Of a stretch of 5,285 nt of DNA, positions 1 through 5,285 are shown piece after piece (within the stretch, counting starts at the first letter, position 1; each line of letters opens with the position of its first letter). Both the position numbers and the translations under genes were made by a program. The notes beneath the pieces were generated by a model, which saw only the letters and a list, made by a program, of their open reading frames with translations, ran no database searches and was not told the DNA's origin. Source of the stretch: Erysipelotrichaceae bacterium UBA1783 (lineage in GTDB: Bacteria > Bacillota_I > Bacilli_A > Erysipelotrichales > Erysipelotrichaceae); contig DCGH01000006.1 in NCBI GenBank assembly GCA_002315205.1, forward strand, positions 1 to 5,285, in the 5' to 3' direction.

Positions 1-95
1 TATATTCAAAGATAAAACATAACCCAAAATAAAACAGAAAATTAGAAAAAAGGATAAAATCTAGCGTAACTACTAAGAAATTTATCTTTTTTTTA

Positions 96-124
96 ATGAT
101 ATTGAAATAAATATATATTATAAT
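96..124 (+). promoter_or_regulatory. Putative sigma-A promoter for the small membrane-anchored protein gene
   Basis: A perfect -10 hexamer TATAAT lies at 119-124. A 4-of-6 match to the -35 consensus, ATGATA, lies at 96-101, giving a 17-base spacer. Transcription would begin near 131, just before the ribosome binding site, so the leader would be very short. The surrounding DNA is extremely AT-rich, so chance -10 matches are common. The spacing and the position directly before a good Shine-Dalgarno site are what support the call. A better -35 match (TTGAAA at 102-107) is too close to this -10 to pair with it. Confidence 0.5.
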
Positions 125-132
125 GAAAGTAT

Positions 133-140
133 AAAAGGAG
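133..140 (+). promoter_or_regulatory. Ribosome binding site that sets the start at 150
   Basis: AAAAGGAG is a strong Shine-Dalgarno sequence placed 9 bases before the ATG at 150. The long downstream frame that begins with TTG at 232 has no comparable site in front of it. This shows that translation of the locus was meant to begin at 150, and it is the main evidence that the gene is frameshifted. Confidence 0.75.
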
Positions 141-149
141 AAAATAAAA

Positions 150-600
150 ATGAGGAAAAAATTAGTTGTTATAATACCATTATTACTAGTTTTAGGTTAT
201 ACATTCTTCTTATATAGTTATCAGCCAAAAATTGAAAATTCACTATGTCAAGGAATATACAAATGGTAATGGAATAAAAGGAATGGTAGATAAAAATAAA
301 TTTGAATTAATAAGTTCTGATTTTGAAATCGGGGCAACGGAAGAAGGTTATGCTGTATTTAAAGACCCTAATAAGGCTTTTGAAACTTTTAAAGTATTAT
401 ATAAAGAAGAACTTAGTTATGTTAAAAGAGATAATCTAATTATTTTGCCAATTTGTTATTCTAATCTAAATAAATATAGTATTTATTGTATGAACTCATA
501 CGATAAGGTTTTAGAAGAAGATGAGACATTTGCAAACAGGATAAAGTTTATAATGGAGTTCATTGATATTTACGAAAATAGCTATATCGATCGAAAATAG
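150..600 (+). pseudogene. Small membrane-anchored or secreted hypothetical protein, split by a one-base frameshift
   Basis: Translation from the ATG at 150 gives a basic start (MRKK) and a hydrophobic segment at about residues 5-23. This is typical of an N-terminal membrane anchor or uncleaved signal sequence. The frame then stops at TAA 267-269 after only 39 codons. The next frame is open from 196 to the TAA at 598-600 and carries about 120 residues of plausible soluble protein. Removing one base from the A run at 227-231 or the A run at 235-238 joins the two frames into one 149-residue protein reading through Gln-Pro-Lys into Ile-His-Tyr-Val. The gene is therefore either a recent pseudogene or intact with a sequencing error in a homopolymer. 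I do not recognise the family. No lipobox cysteine is visible after the hydrophobic stretch, so a lipoprotein is unlikely. The DNA here looks more AT-rich than the operon downstream. Confidence 0.62.
232..600 (+). CDS. Hypothetical protein fragment: soluble part of the frameshifted gene
   Basis: This is the longest uninterrupted reading frame of the locus, 122 codons if started at the TTG at 232. No Shine-Dalgarno site precedes that TTG, so independent translation is doubtful. It is better read as the C-terminal part of the gene starting at 150. The sequence is rich in Lys, Glu, Tyr, Ile and Asn and has no membrane segment of its own. A Lys/Glu/Tyr-rich middle portion is followed by a short hydrophobic stretch (IILPICY) with one of its two cysteines, and the C-terminal part is acidic and probably helical. 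I recognise no enzymatic motif or known domain. With the N-terminal anchor restored, the domain would lie outside the membrane. It ends about 50 bases before the terminator hairpin, so the transcription unit is probably monocistronic. Confidence 0.45.
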   Translation: MKIHYVKEYTNGNGIKGMVDKNKFELISSDFEIGATEEGYAVFKDPNKAFETFKVLYKEELSYVKRDNLIILPICYSNLNKYSIYCMNSYDKVLEEDETFANRIKFIMEFIDIYENSYIDRK

Positions 601-648
601 TATTTTGAATTGTTAACTTTATATATTTAATGATTTCAATGAAATAGA

Positions 649-680
649 AAATGGTGCTTTTAAAAGCACCATTTATTTTG
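649..680. terminator. Bidirectional Rho-independent terminator between convergent genes
   Basis: Bases 651-672 form a perfect 22-base palindrome with half-site ATGGTGCTTTT. Pairing extends by two more A-T pairs to 649-674. As RNA this makes a stem with a GGTGC/GCACC core and a small U/A loop. On the plus strand it is followed by a T-rich tract (TTTATTTTGTTTTT). On the minus strand it is followed by ATTTTCTATTTC. It sits between the plus-strand gene ending at 600 and the minus-strand CYTH gene, whose stop codon (673-675) overlaps the foot of the stem, so it can end transcription from both sides. Confidence 0.82.
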
Positions 681-1197
681 TTTTTAAGCATCTTTTATAT
701 TTTGAGGCCCAAGAAGGAATATATTCAATATCTGCCTTTGCAAGGATTTCTAAAAAAGCTTTCTGATGATCATGAGGCTGCTGGACCTCATATTCTAGTT
801 CGTAATCTGTTAATCCATTATAATGATTGATATCAAAACATAATTCAGCAAAGCCATTATCATACACAGCTCTTTCAGTAATCAGTTCACCAAATAGGGT
901 GTATGGCTTTTGAACATGGAATTGATCTAATACATCAATAATTTCAGGATCATCATCAATTTCACCAGTAAATACTTTTTCATATTCATAGGTGGTTCCA
1001 TTGACATAATTCTTTAGGGTGAATAATTTTTCCCCATTTCGTACTCTTACTCTAAAGCCATAATGAGATAAATCATCTGTAACATAATAGTAATTATGCT
1101 GCTCTACAAACTCTAAAGGCTGGTAAAATGATGCCAGCTTTTCAAATTGTTGTTGTGTGATGATTGTTTTCAATTCTAGTTCAACTTCGTGTTTCAT
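673..1197 (-). CDS. CYTH domain protein (YjbK-like; probable triphosphatase or triphosphate-binding protein)
   Basis: This 174-residue cytoplasmic protein has the CYTH (triphosphate tunnel metalloenzyme) signature along its whole length. The family folds into a beta-barrel tunnel that binds triphosphate groups through basic residues and metal through acidic ones, and members hydrolyse inorganic triphosphate or thiamine triphosphate. Visible motifs are the N-terminal ExExK (Glu6, Glu8, Lys10), the RVRVR strand (Arg49, 51, 53), Lys62, the EYE strand (71-73), Arg109, a DINHY segment at 122-126, the acidic ELEYE strand (133-137) and the C-terminal SKYKR (165-169). The length is close to that of single-domain YjbK-type proteins of Firmicutes. 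The ATG at 1195-1197 has AGAGGT 8 bases upstream on the minus strand (1206-1211), which supports this start. The gene is divergent from NAD kinase; in Bacillus, yjbK and the NAD kinase gene lie in the same neighbourhood. The exact substrate cannot be read from the sequence. Confidence 0.88.
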   Translation of the reverse strand: MKHEVELELKTIITQQQFEKLASFYQPLEFVEQHNYYYVTDDLSHYGFRVRVRNGEKLFTLKNYVNGTTYEYEKVFTGEIDDDPEIIDVLDQFHVQKPYTLFGELITERAVYDNGFAELCFDINHYNGLTDYELEYEVQQPHDHQKAFLEILAKADIEYIPSWASKYKRCLKTK

Positions 1198-1219
1198 ATG
1201 GTATAACCTCTATAAAATA

Positions 1220-1228
1220 TGTTACAAT
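1220..1228 (+). promoter_or_regulatory. Putative extended -10 promoter of the nadK-PTS-mutS operon
   Basis: TGTTACAAT is an exact extended -10 element (TGn followed by TACAAT at 1223-1228, one mismatch from TATAAT). No good -35 hexamer is visible; TGGTAT at 1199-1204, with an 18-base spacer, is the nearest weak candidate. Extended -10 promoters commonly tolerate a poor -35. Transcription would start near 1235, leaving a leader of about 18 bases that contains the nadK Shine-Dalgarno site. The element lies in the 55-bp gap between the divergent CYTH and NAD kinase genes, and I see no other promoter before mutS. Confidence 0.55.
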
Positions 1229-1240
1229 AAAATGAATAAG

Positions 1241-1248
1241 AAGGAAAG
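1241..1248 (+). promoter_or_regulatory. nadK: Ribosome binding site that sets the nadK start at 1253
   Basis: AAGGAAAG precedes the ATG at 1253 by 4 bases, and its AAGGA core is 7 bases away, which is good spacing. Two upstream in-frame ATGs (1157 and 1232) are poor starts. The first lies inside the antisense CYTH gene, and the second would fall before the predicted transcription start and lacks a Shine-Dalgarno site. Confidence 0.72.
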
Positions 1249-1252
1249 TTTT

Positions 1253-2023
1253 ATGAAGAAATTCGCAATTGTATCAAAAAATGATGCTGTATCAATCAAG
1301 GTAGCAACTACCATTCAGCAGAAATTAATAAATAACGGGCTAGTATATAGTGAGACTGAGCCTGAAATCGTATGTGTTGTAGGAGGAGATGGTACATTCC
1401 TATCTGCTATTCATAAATATCTTTATTGTATTGATTCTGTAGCATTTACTGGCGTTCATACTGGAACTCTAGGCTTTTTTGCTGATTATACATTAAAGGA
1501 ATTAAACAATTGCATTGATGATATTTCTTTCAAGGATCCTTCTATTGAGGAAAAGTCTTTATTAAAGATTGTTATTGACGAAAATGAACCAATTTATGCA
1601 GTGAATGAAATGTGGACTGAAAGCTTTAAGACAAAGACCATTGATGTATATTTAAACGATGAAAAGCTAGAAACATTCCATGGATCAGGCTTATTATTAT
1701 CAACGCAGGTAGGTACAACTGCGTTCAACAGATCATTAAATGGTGCAGTTGTACAGCCAGGTATCAATATTATGGCTTTATGTGAGGTGAATGGTATTCA
1801 TCATTCTCATTTCCATTCTATTGGTAATTCACTAATTTTAAATGAATCAACTGTGGTTCGTTTTGAATCAAAGGATTTTTCAAACACAAAGCTGTGCTTT
1901 GACAGATACAATATTGACATTGAAAAGTGCAAGAAGATTGTCTGCACATTGTCAGAAAAGAAGGTTCATATTGCCCACTATAACTCATTAAGCTGGGTAA
2001 AGCATTTGGAACAGTTATTTTAA
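1253..2023 (+). CDS. nadK: NAD kinase
   Basis: NAD kinase phosphorylates the 2'-hydroxyl of NAD, using ATP or polyphosphate, to make NADP; it is a cytoplasmic and usually essential enzyme. From the ATG at 1253 the protein has 256 residues, close to the Firmicutes norm. The catalytic GGDGT motif is at 44-48 (Asp46). It is followed by GVHTGTLGFFADY at 67-79, the NE motif at 118-119, the glycine-rich substrate segment at 144-169 (GSGLLLSTQVGTTAF, then the NRSLNGAVVQP part), and the GNS turn near 191-193. Several positions differ from the usual family text. Ser145 replaces the Asp of RGDG, TQVGTTAF replaces TPTGSTAY so the Tyr is Phe158, and FDR replaces the later D-G/N-type pair near 217-218. 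The enzyme is probably functional because the catalytic core is intact. It is the first gene of an operon: its TAA overlaps the Shine-Dalgarno site of the next gene, which begins 12 bases later. Confidence 0.93.
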   Translation: MKKFAIVSKNDAVSIKVATTIQQKLINNGLVYSETEPEIVCVVGGDGTFLSAIHKYLYCIDSVAFTGVHTGTLGFFADYTLKELNNCIDDISFKDPSIEEKSLLKIVIDENEPIYAVNEMWTESFKTKTIDVYLNDEKLETFHGSGLLLSTQVGTTAFNRSLNGAVVQPGINIMALCEVNGIHHSHFHSIGNSLILNESTVVRFESKDFSNTKLCFDRYNIDIEKCKKIVCTLSEKKVHIAHYNSLSWVKHLEQLF

Positions 2024-2035
2024 AGGAGTTTTTTA

Positions 2036-3541
2036 ATGACGAAGAAATGGTATTCAATACTAGATTCGGTTAAATTTTCTATAGCACTATTATTAATAGG
2101 TTCATTATTTACAGGTATTGGTAATATGTCTGTAACAGGTGAGGTGTTAAAGACAGCTTTGGAAATTCTACAGTTTCTAGGAAAGGAAATAAAAGAGATT
2201 TTCCCATTAGCAGTAGTAATTAACTATATCGGTAAAACGCATAAGGATGTCACAGCAGTAATTGGTGGTATTTTTTGTTATATCGCTTTTAATGTTGTAA
2301 CAATGTTTGCAGCTTCAACAAGCTTTAATGCAGCGTATTATTATAATACTATTGGTATTGAGCACAATAGCTTATCACCATTAAATTTAGGAATATGTGC
2401 AAGTATTATCACAATTGTTGTTGTCGTTGTTACTTATAGAATTTCCAGAAAGAGATTCAATTATGGTATTCTACAATTTATTGATAATGATGTATGGTTC
2501 TTTATCTTGGCTTTATTATTAACAGTCTTATGTGGAATTGGAACCTGTGCAGTTGCACCTAGATTTATTTCGTTCTTCCAGAGAGGATTAAGATTTATCT
2601 CAAAGAATAATACGAATCCTGCATTATTATTCGTTTATGGTGTAGTAGATAAGATGCTACAGCTATTAGGAATTGATAACATCACAAAGCAGCAGTTTTT
2701 ATTTGATACTCTAGGTGGTACCTGGGTAAATAATGCTGATGTGAGCATTACTGGTGATGTAAGCATCTGGACAGCGCAGGTTGTAACTGGTGCAGTAGGT
2801 AAAGCTGTTGGTAAGTTTATCACACCTTCCTACATTGTTAATATTTTCTCCATTCCATCATTGATTCTGGCATATTTCTTCAATATCACAGATAAAATGG
2901 ATAAAAGAAGAGTTTTAGGTCTAGTTATTATCGGTATTGTTGCATCCTTCTTAACAGGATCATCATTACCACTAGAATATGTCCTATTATTTACAGCACC
3001 TTTATTATTAACAATTCATATTCTGTTAACTGGAAGCATCTATATGATTATGGCAATCGAAGGTATTTACCTTGGATATCAATATACTGGTGATGTGACC
3101 TCTATGTGTATGGGAAATATTATTGATTTGATTAGCTATTTCAATAACGTAGATTTCCACAATATGGCTTTAAAGCTAATTGTTTTTGGTGCAATATATT
3201 TTGTACTATATCAGATTATTACATTTGTTTATTATCGAGTTCTTGCTTTAGACTTCTTAGAGCCTGATGTAAGAAAGATTGAAATCAGAAAGATTATTAA
3301 CGCCTTAGGTGGATTAAATAACATTAAGATGGTTACCTCTTCTATTTTATCTATTACTGTCGTTTTAAATGATAAGGAAGCTATTAAGGTAGACCAGCTA
3401 GTGGAAAATAAAGCCTTCAAGGTAAAAGAAAGATATTTTGGCTATGTTATTAGCTTTGGCCCATCAAGTGCTAGTATCTGCCATAAGATCAAAAAAGAGC
3501 TAAAGAACTATGAGTATTGCTTGAAATATGGCAATAAATAA
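2036..3541 (+). CDS. PTS glucose-family EIIC-EIIB-like membrane protein with lost catalytic residues
   Basis: This 501-residue protein has about ten hydrophobic segments between residues 12 and 400, followed by a soluble domain at about 413-490. The order matches a glucose-family PTS permease: EIIC (PF02378 type), then EIIB (PF00367 type), with no EIIA. The EIIC signature is recognisable at 306-332, where LTGSSLPLEY followed by LLFTAPLLLTIHILLTG parallels the family text GITEPIEF followed by FxFVAPLLYVIHAxLTG. The EIIB domain shows LGGLNNI (424-430) and YVISFGP (470-476). Key residues are missing. The EIIB phosphocysteine of DACITRLR aligns with Ser436 in TSSILSIT, and both arginines are gone as well. 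The Glu of TEP is Leu311. The His pair of GLHH appears to be Asp214-Asn215 in LGIDNIT. It is therefore unlikely to phosphorylate sugar in the normal PTS way, and could be a facilitator, sensor or scaffold. The start at 2036 follows AAAGGAG (2022-2028) by 7 bases. The gene sits 12 bases from both nadK and mutS. Confidence 0.85.
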   Translation: MTKKWYSILDSVKFSIALLLIGSLFTGIGNMSVTGEVLKTALEILQFLGKEIKEIFPLAVVINYIGKTHKDVTAVIGGIFCYIAFNVVTMFAASTSFNAAYYYNTIGIEHNSLSPLNLGICASIITIVVVVVTYRISRKRFNYGILQFIDNDVWFFILALLLTVLCGIGTCAVAPRFISFFQRGLRFISKNNTNPALLFVYGVVDKMLQLLGIDNITKQQFLFDTLGGTWVNNADVSITGDVSIWTAQVVTGAVGKAVGKFITPSYIVNIFSIPSLILAYFFNITDKMDKRRVLGLVIIGIVASFLTGSSLPLEYVLLFTAPLLLTIHILLTGSIYMIMAIEGIYLGYQYTGDVTSMCMGNIIDLISYFNNVDFHNMALKLIVFGAIYFVLYQIITFVYYRVLALDFLEPDVRKIEIRKIINALGGLNNIKMVTSSILSITVVLNDKEAIKVDQLVENKAFKVKERYFGYVISFGPSSASICHKIKKELKNYEYCLKYGNK

Positions 3542-3553
3542 GAAGGTGTTAAA

Positions 3554-5285
3554 ATGGGTCAGCAATATACACCAATGATGACACATTACTTAGAGGTTAA
3601 GGCGAAGAATCCAGATGCTTTAGTTTTCTATCGTCTAGGGGACTTCTATGAAATGTTTTTTGAGGATGCAAAAATAGCATCACATGAGTTAGATTTGGTT
3701 TTAACAGGAAGAAATGCAGGAGTTGAAGAGAAGGTACCTATGTGTGGTGTACCTTTTCATGCTGTAACGGGATATATTCAAAGATTAATTAATAAAGGCT
3801 ATAAGGTCGCAATTGTTGAACAGCTAGAGGATCCAGCAGAGGCTGTAGGCTTAGTAAAAAGAGATGTTATTAAAATTGTTACACCTGGAACAATTATGGA
3901 TGAGCTTTTAGATGAAAGAGCAACAGTATATCTGGCTAGCTTAGTAGATTATGGCTATGGCTATTCATTAGCCATCTCTGAATCTACAACAGGCGAAACA
4001 AAGCTAATCAGTATTAAGCATGATCCAATCGTTTTACTACAAACGATTATTTCTAATGATGTTAGAGAAATTGTAGTTGATAGTGGATTTAATAACAAGA
4101 TTATTAAGAGCTTAGACAATGGTTATATGGTTACTGTATCAACATGTGATGAAACATCTATTAAGGATGAATATAAGCATTTATGTAACGATATTGAGGA
4201 TGTTCATTTCCTGACAGCCATTGGAAGATTATTGAATTATCTTGAGGTAACTCAAAAGAGAAGCATGTCACATTTAAGAGAATTCGTCATTGCTGATGAG
4301 GAAGAAATTTTAAGAATGGATTATGCAACAATGACGAATCTTGAACTGGTACAGCCTTCAAGAACCAACACAAAATCTATTACATTATGGTCATATTTAG
4401 ATAAAACAAGAAGTGCACTTGGATCTAGAACATTAAAGCGCTGGGTAGCACGACCTTTAAGAAATATTGACAAGCTAAATCAGAGATTAGATATGATTGG
4501 GTACCTTAATAGTAAGTTTATTAAGCGTGAGGAACTAAAGGATTACTTATCTGAGCTTTATGATTTGGAAAGAATCGTGGCAAGAATTGCCTATGGCAGC
4601 GTCAATCCAAAGGATTGTGTTCGTTTACAGAAATCCTTAAAGCAGGTTCCAGGCATTTTACAGATTGTAAAGGAAAGTGGCTGCTACAAGGAGTTCGATA
4701 GTTTAAATGATTGTTCTAGTGTATACAATCTATTAGAAAAGGCATTAGTAGAGGATCCCCCTCTATTAGTTCACGATGGTGGTATCTTTAAGGATGGCTA
4801 TCATGCCGATTTAGATGAACTAAGATCAGTAACAAAGAACAGTCAGCAATGGATTGCCAATTTAGAACAGAAAGAAAAGGAAAGAACACAGATTAAGACC
4901 TTAAAAATTGGTTATAATCGTGTTTATGGTTATTATATTGAAGTTTCTAAGGGAGCTCTTTCTCAGGTCAAGGAAGAATGGGGCTACCAACGTAAGCAAA
5001 CTCTAACAACTGGCGAAAGATTCATTACAGAAGAGCTAAAGGAAAAGGAAGATATTATTCTTCATGCTCAAGAAAAGTCAATTAAGCTAGAAACTCAGTT
5101 GTTTAATGAATTGATAACTGAAATAAAGAATTCTTTACCACACCTACAGCAGTTAGCCACAGCATTAGGTGTCATTGATGCTATTTATGGTTTAGCTGTT
5201 GTAAGTAGTGGGCATGGTTATGTTAGACCACAATATACTACCGATGGTGTTTTAGATGTAAAGGCAGGAAGACATCCAATTTTAG
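3554..5285 (+). CDS. mutS: DNA mismatch repair protein MutS (partial: 3' end beyond the window)
   Basis: MutS binds mispaired or looped DNA as a dimer and, with ATP, recruits MutL to begin strand repair. The window holds the first 577 codons, with no internal stop. Domain I carries the mismatch-wedging Phe-x-Glu motif in GDFYEMF (Phe31, Glu33), then VPMCGVPFHA and VEQLEDP, ending near TPGT at 110-113. The connector domain follows at about 115-240. The core/lever region includes RSALGSRTLKRWVARPL near 286-302. The clamp carries GYNRVYGYYIEV at 453-464 and QTLTTGERF at 482-490. The sequence stops at GRHPIL (572-577), where the ATPase domain begins, so the Walker A and B motifs lie outside. The intact wedge motif marks it as MutS1 and not the MutS2 type. 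The start has AGAAGGTG (3541-3548) 5 bases upstream. It lies 12 bases after the PTS-like gene and is presumably co-transcribed with it. Confidence 0.97.
   Translation, partial: MGQQYTPMMTHYLEVKAKNPDALVFYRLGDFYEMFFEDAKIASHELDLVLTGRNAGVEEKVPMCGVPFHAVTGYIQRLINKGYKVAIVEQLEDPAEAVGLVKRDVIKIVTPGTIMDELLDERATVYLASLVDYGYGYSLAISESTTGETKLISIKHDPIVLLQTIISNDVREIVVDSGFNNKIIKSLDNGYMVTVSTCDETSIKDEYKHLCNDIEDVHFLTAIGRLLNYLEVTQKRSMSHLREFVIADEEEILRMDYATMTNLELVQPSRTNTKSITLWSYLDKTRSALGSRTLKRWVARPLRNIDKLNQRLDMIGYLNSKFIKREELKDYLSELYDLERIVARIAYGSVNPKDCVRLQKSLKQVPGILQIVKESGCYKEFDSLNDCSSVYNLLEKALVEDPPLLVHDGGIFKDGYHADLDELRSVTKNSQQWIANLEQKEKERTQIKTLKIGYNRVYGYYIEVSKGALSQVKEEWGYQRKQTLTTGERFITEELKEKEDIILHAQEKSIKLETQLFNELITEIKNSLPHLQQLATALGVIDAIYGLAVVSSGHGYVRPQYTTDGVLDVKAGRHPIL

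Noticed and set aside
53..94. Possible terminator for an upstream gene: GATAAA (53-58) pairing with TTTATC (81-86) before a run of eight T
   Set aside because: The stem is only six mostly A-T pairs with a 22-base loop, too weak to call in such AT-rich DNA.
225..240. Programmed ribosomal frameshift site
   Set aside because: The needed shift is +1, the A runs are short, and there is no -1 slippery heptamer with downstream structure, nor a +1 type stop-codon context; mutation or base-calling error is simpler.
1214..1242. Minus-strand promoter for the CYTH gene (TATTTT with TTCTTA 17 bases upstream)
   Set aside because: The -35 match is poor, and transcription from this -10 would start inside the CYTH Shine-Dalgarno site, so it cannot be the functional promoter as drawn.
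1157..1252. N-terminal extension of NAD kinase from the ATG at 1157
   Set aside because: It would overlap the start of the divergent CYTH gene and cross the predicted promoter. The extra 32 residues match nothing in NadK, and the ATG at 1253 has a proper Shine-Dalgarno site.
1818..2057. Minus-strand open frame of 79 codons over the end of nadK
   Set aside because: It lies wholly antisense to NAD kinase and the start of the PTS-like gene, shows no domain and has no visible ribosome binding site; it is a shadow frame.
2635..2823. Minus-strand open frame of 62 codons inside the PTS-like gene
   Set aside because: Antisense to a well-supported membrane protein gene, low-complexity Ser/Thr/Pro composition, no start signal.
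3232..3420. Minus-strand open frame of 62 codons over the EIIB-like domain
   Set aside because: Antisense shadow of the coding strand, with no ribosome binding site or recognisable protein.

Overview
The window is AT-rich bacterial DNA from a low-GC Gram-positive (Firmicutes/Bacillota) genome. TTA, AAA and ATT codons dominate, Shine-Dalgarno sites of the AAAGGAG type precede the genes, TGG encodes Trp, and TGA is not read through, so this is not a Mycoplasma code. The gene content fits the Erysipelotrichia or a related gut lineage, but I infer that lineage only from style and it is not proven.

Layout from left to right. Bases 1-149 hold an AT-rich intergenic stretch with a plausible promoter and a strong ribosome binding site. 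Bases 150-600 hold a small membrane-anchored or secreted protein of unknown function that is split by a one-base frameshift: the N-terminal anchor is in one frame and the rest in another. A perfect palindrome followed by T-rich DNA on both strands (about 649-680) serves as a shared terminator for this gene and the convergent minus-strand CYTH-domain gene (673-1197). A 55-bp divergent spacer separates the CYTH gene from a rightward operon. That operon holds NAD kinase (1253-2023), a PTS EIIC-EIIB-like membrane protein (2036-3541) and the 5' two-thirds of mutS (3554 to the window edge). Its genes are separated by exactly 12 bp each, and each has its own Shine-Dalgarno site.

How the genes relate. 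NAD kinase makes NADP, the CYTH protein probably hydrolyses or binds a triphosphate compound, and MutS starts mismatch repair. The CYTH and NAD kinase families are also near neighbours in Bacillus (yjbK and nadF/yjbN), so that pairing is probably old.

The most unusual item is the membrane protein between nadK and mutS. It keeps the fold signature of a glucose-family PTS permease (EIIC followed by EIIB). However, by motif alignment it has lost the EIIB phosphocysteine (now Ser436), the Glu of the EIIC 'TEP' motif (now Leu311) and the His pair of the EIIC 'GLHH' segment (now Asp-Asn). It is unlikely to be an ordinary phosphorylating sugar transporter. It may be a repurposed PTS protein conserved in a housekeeping operon.
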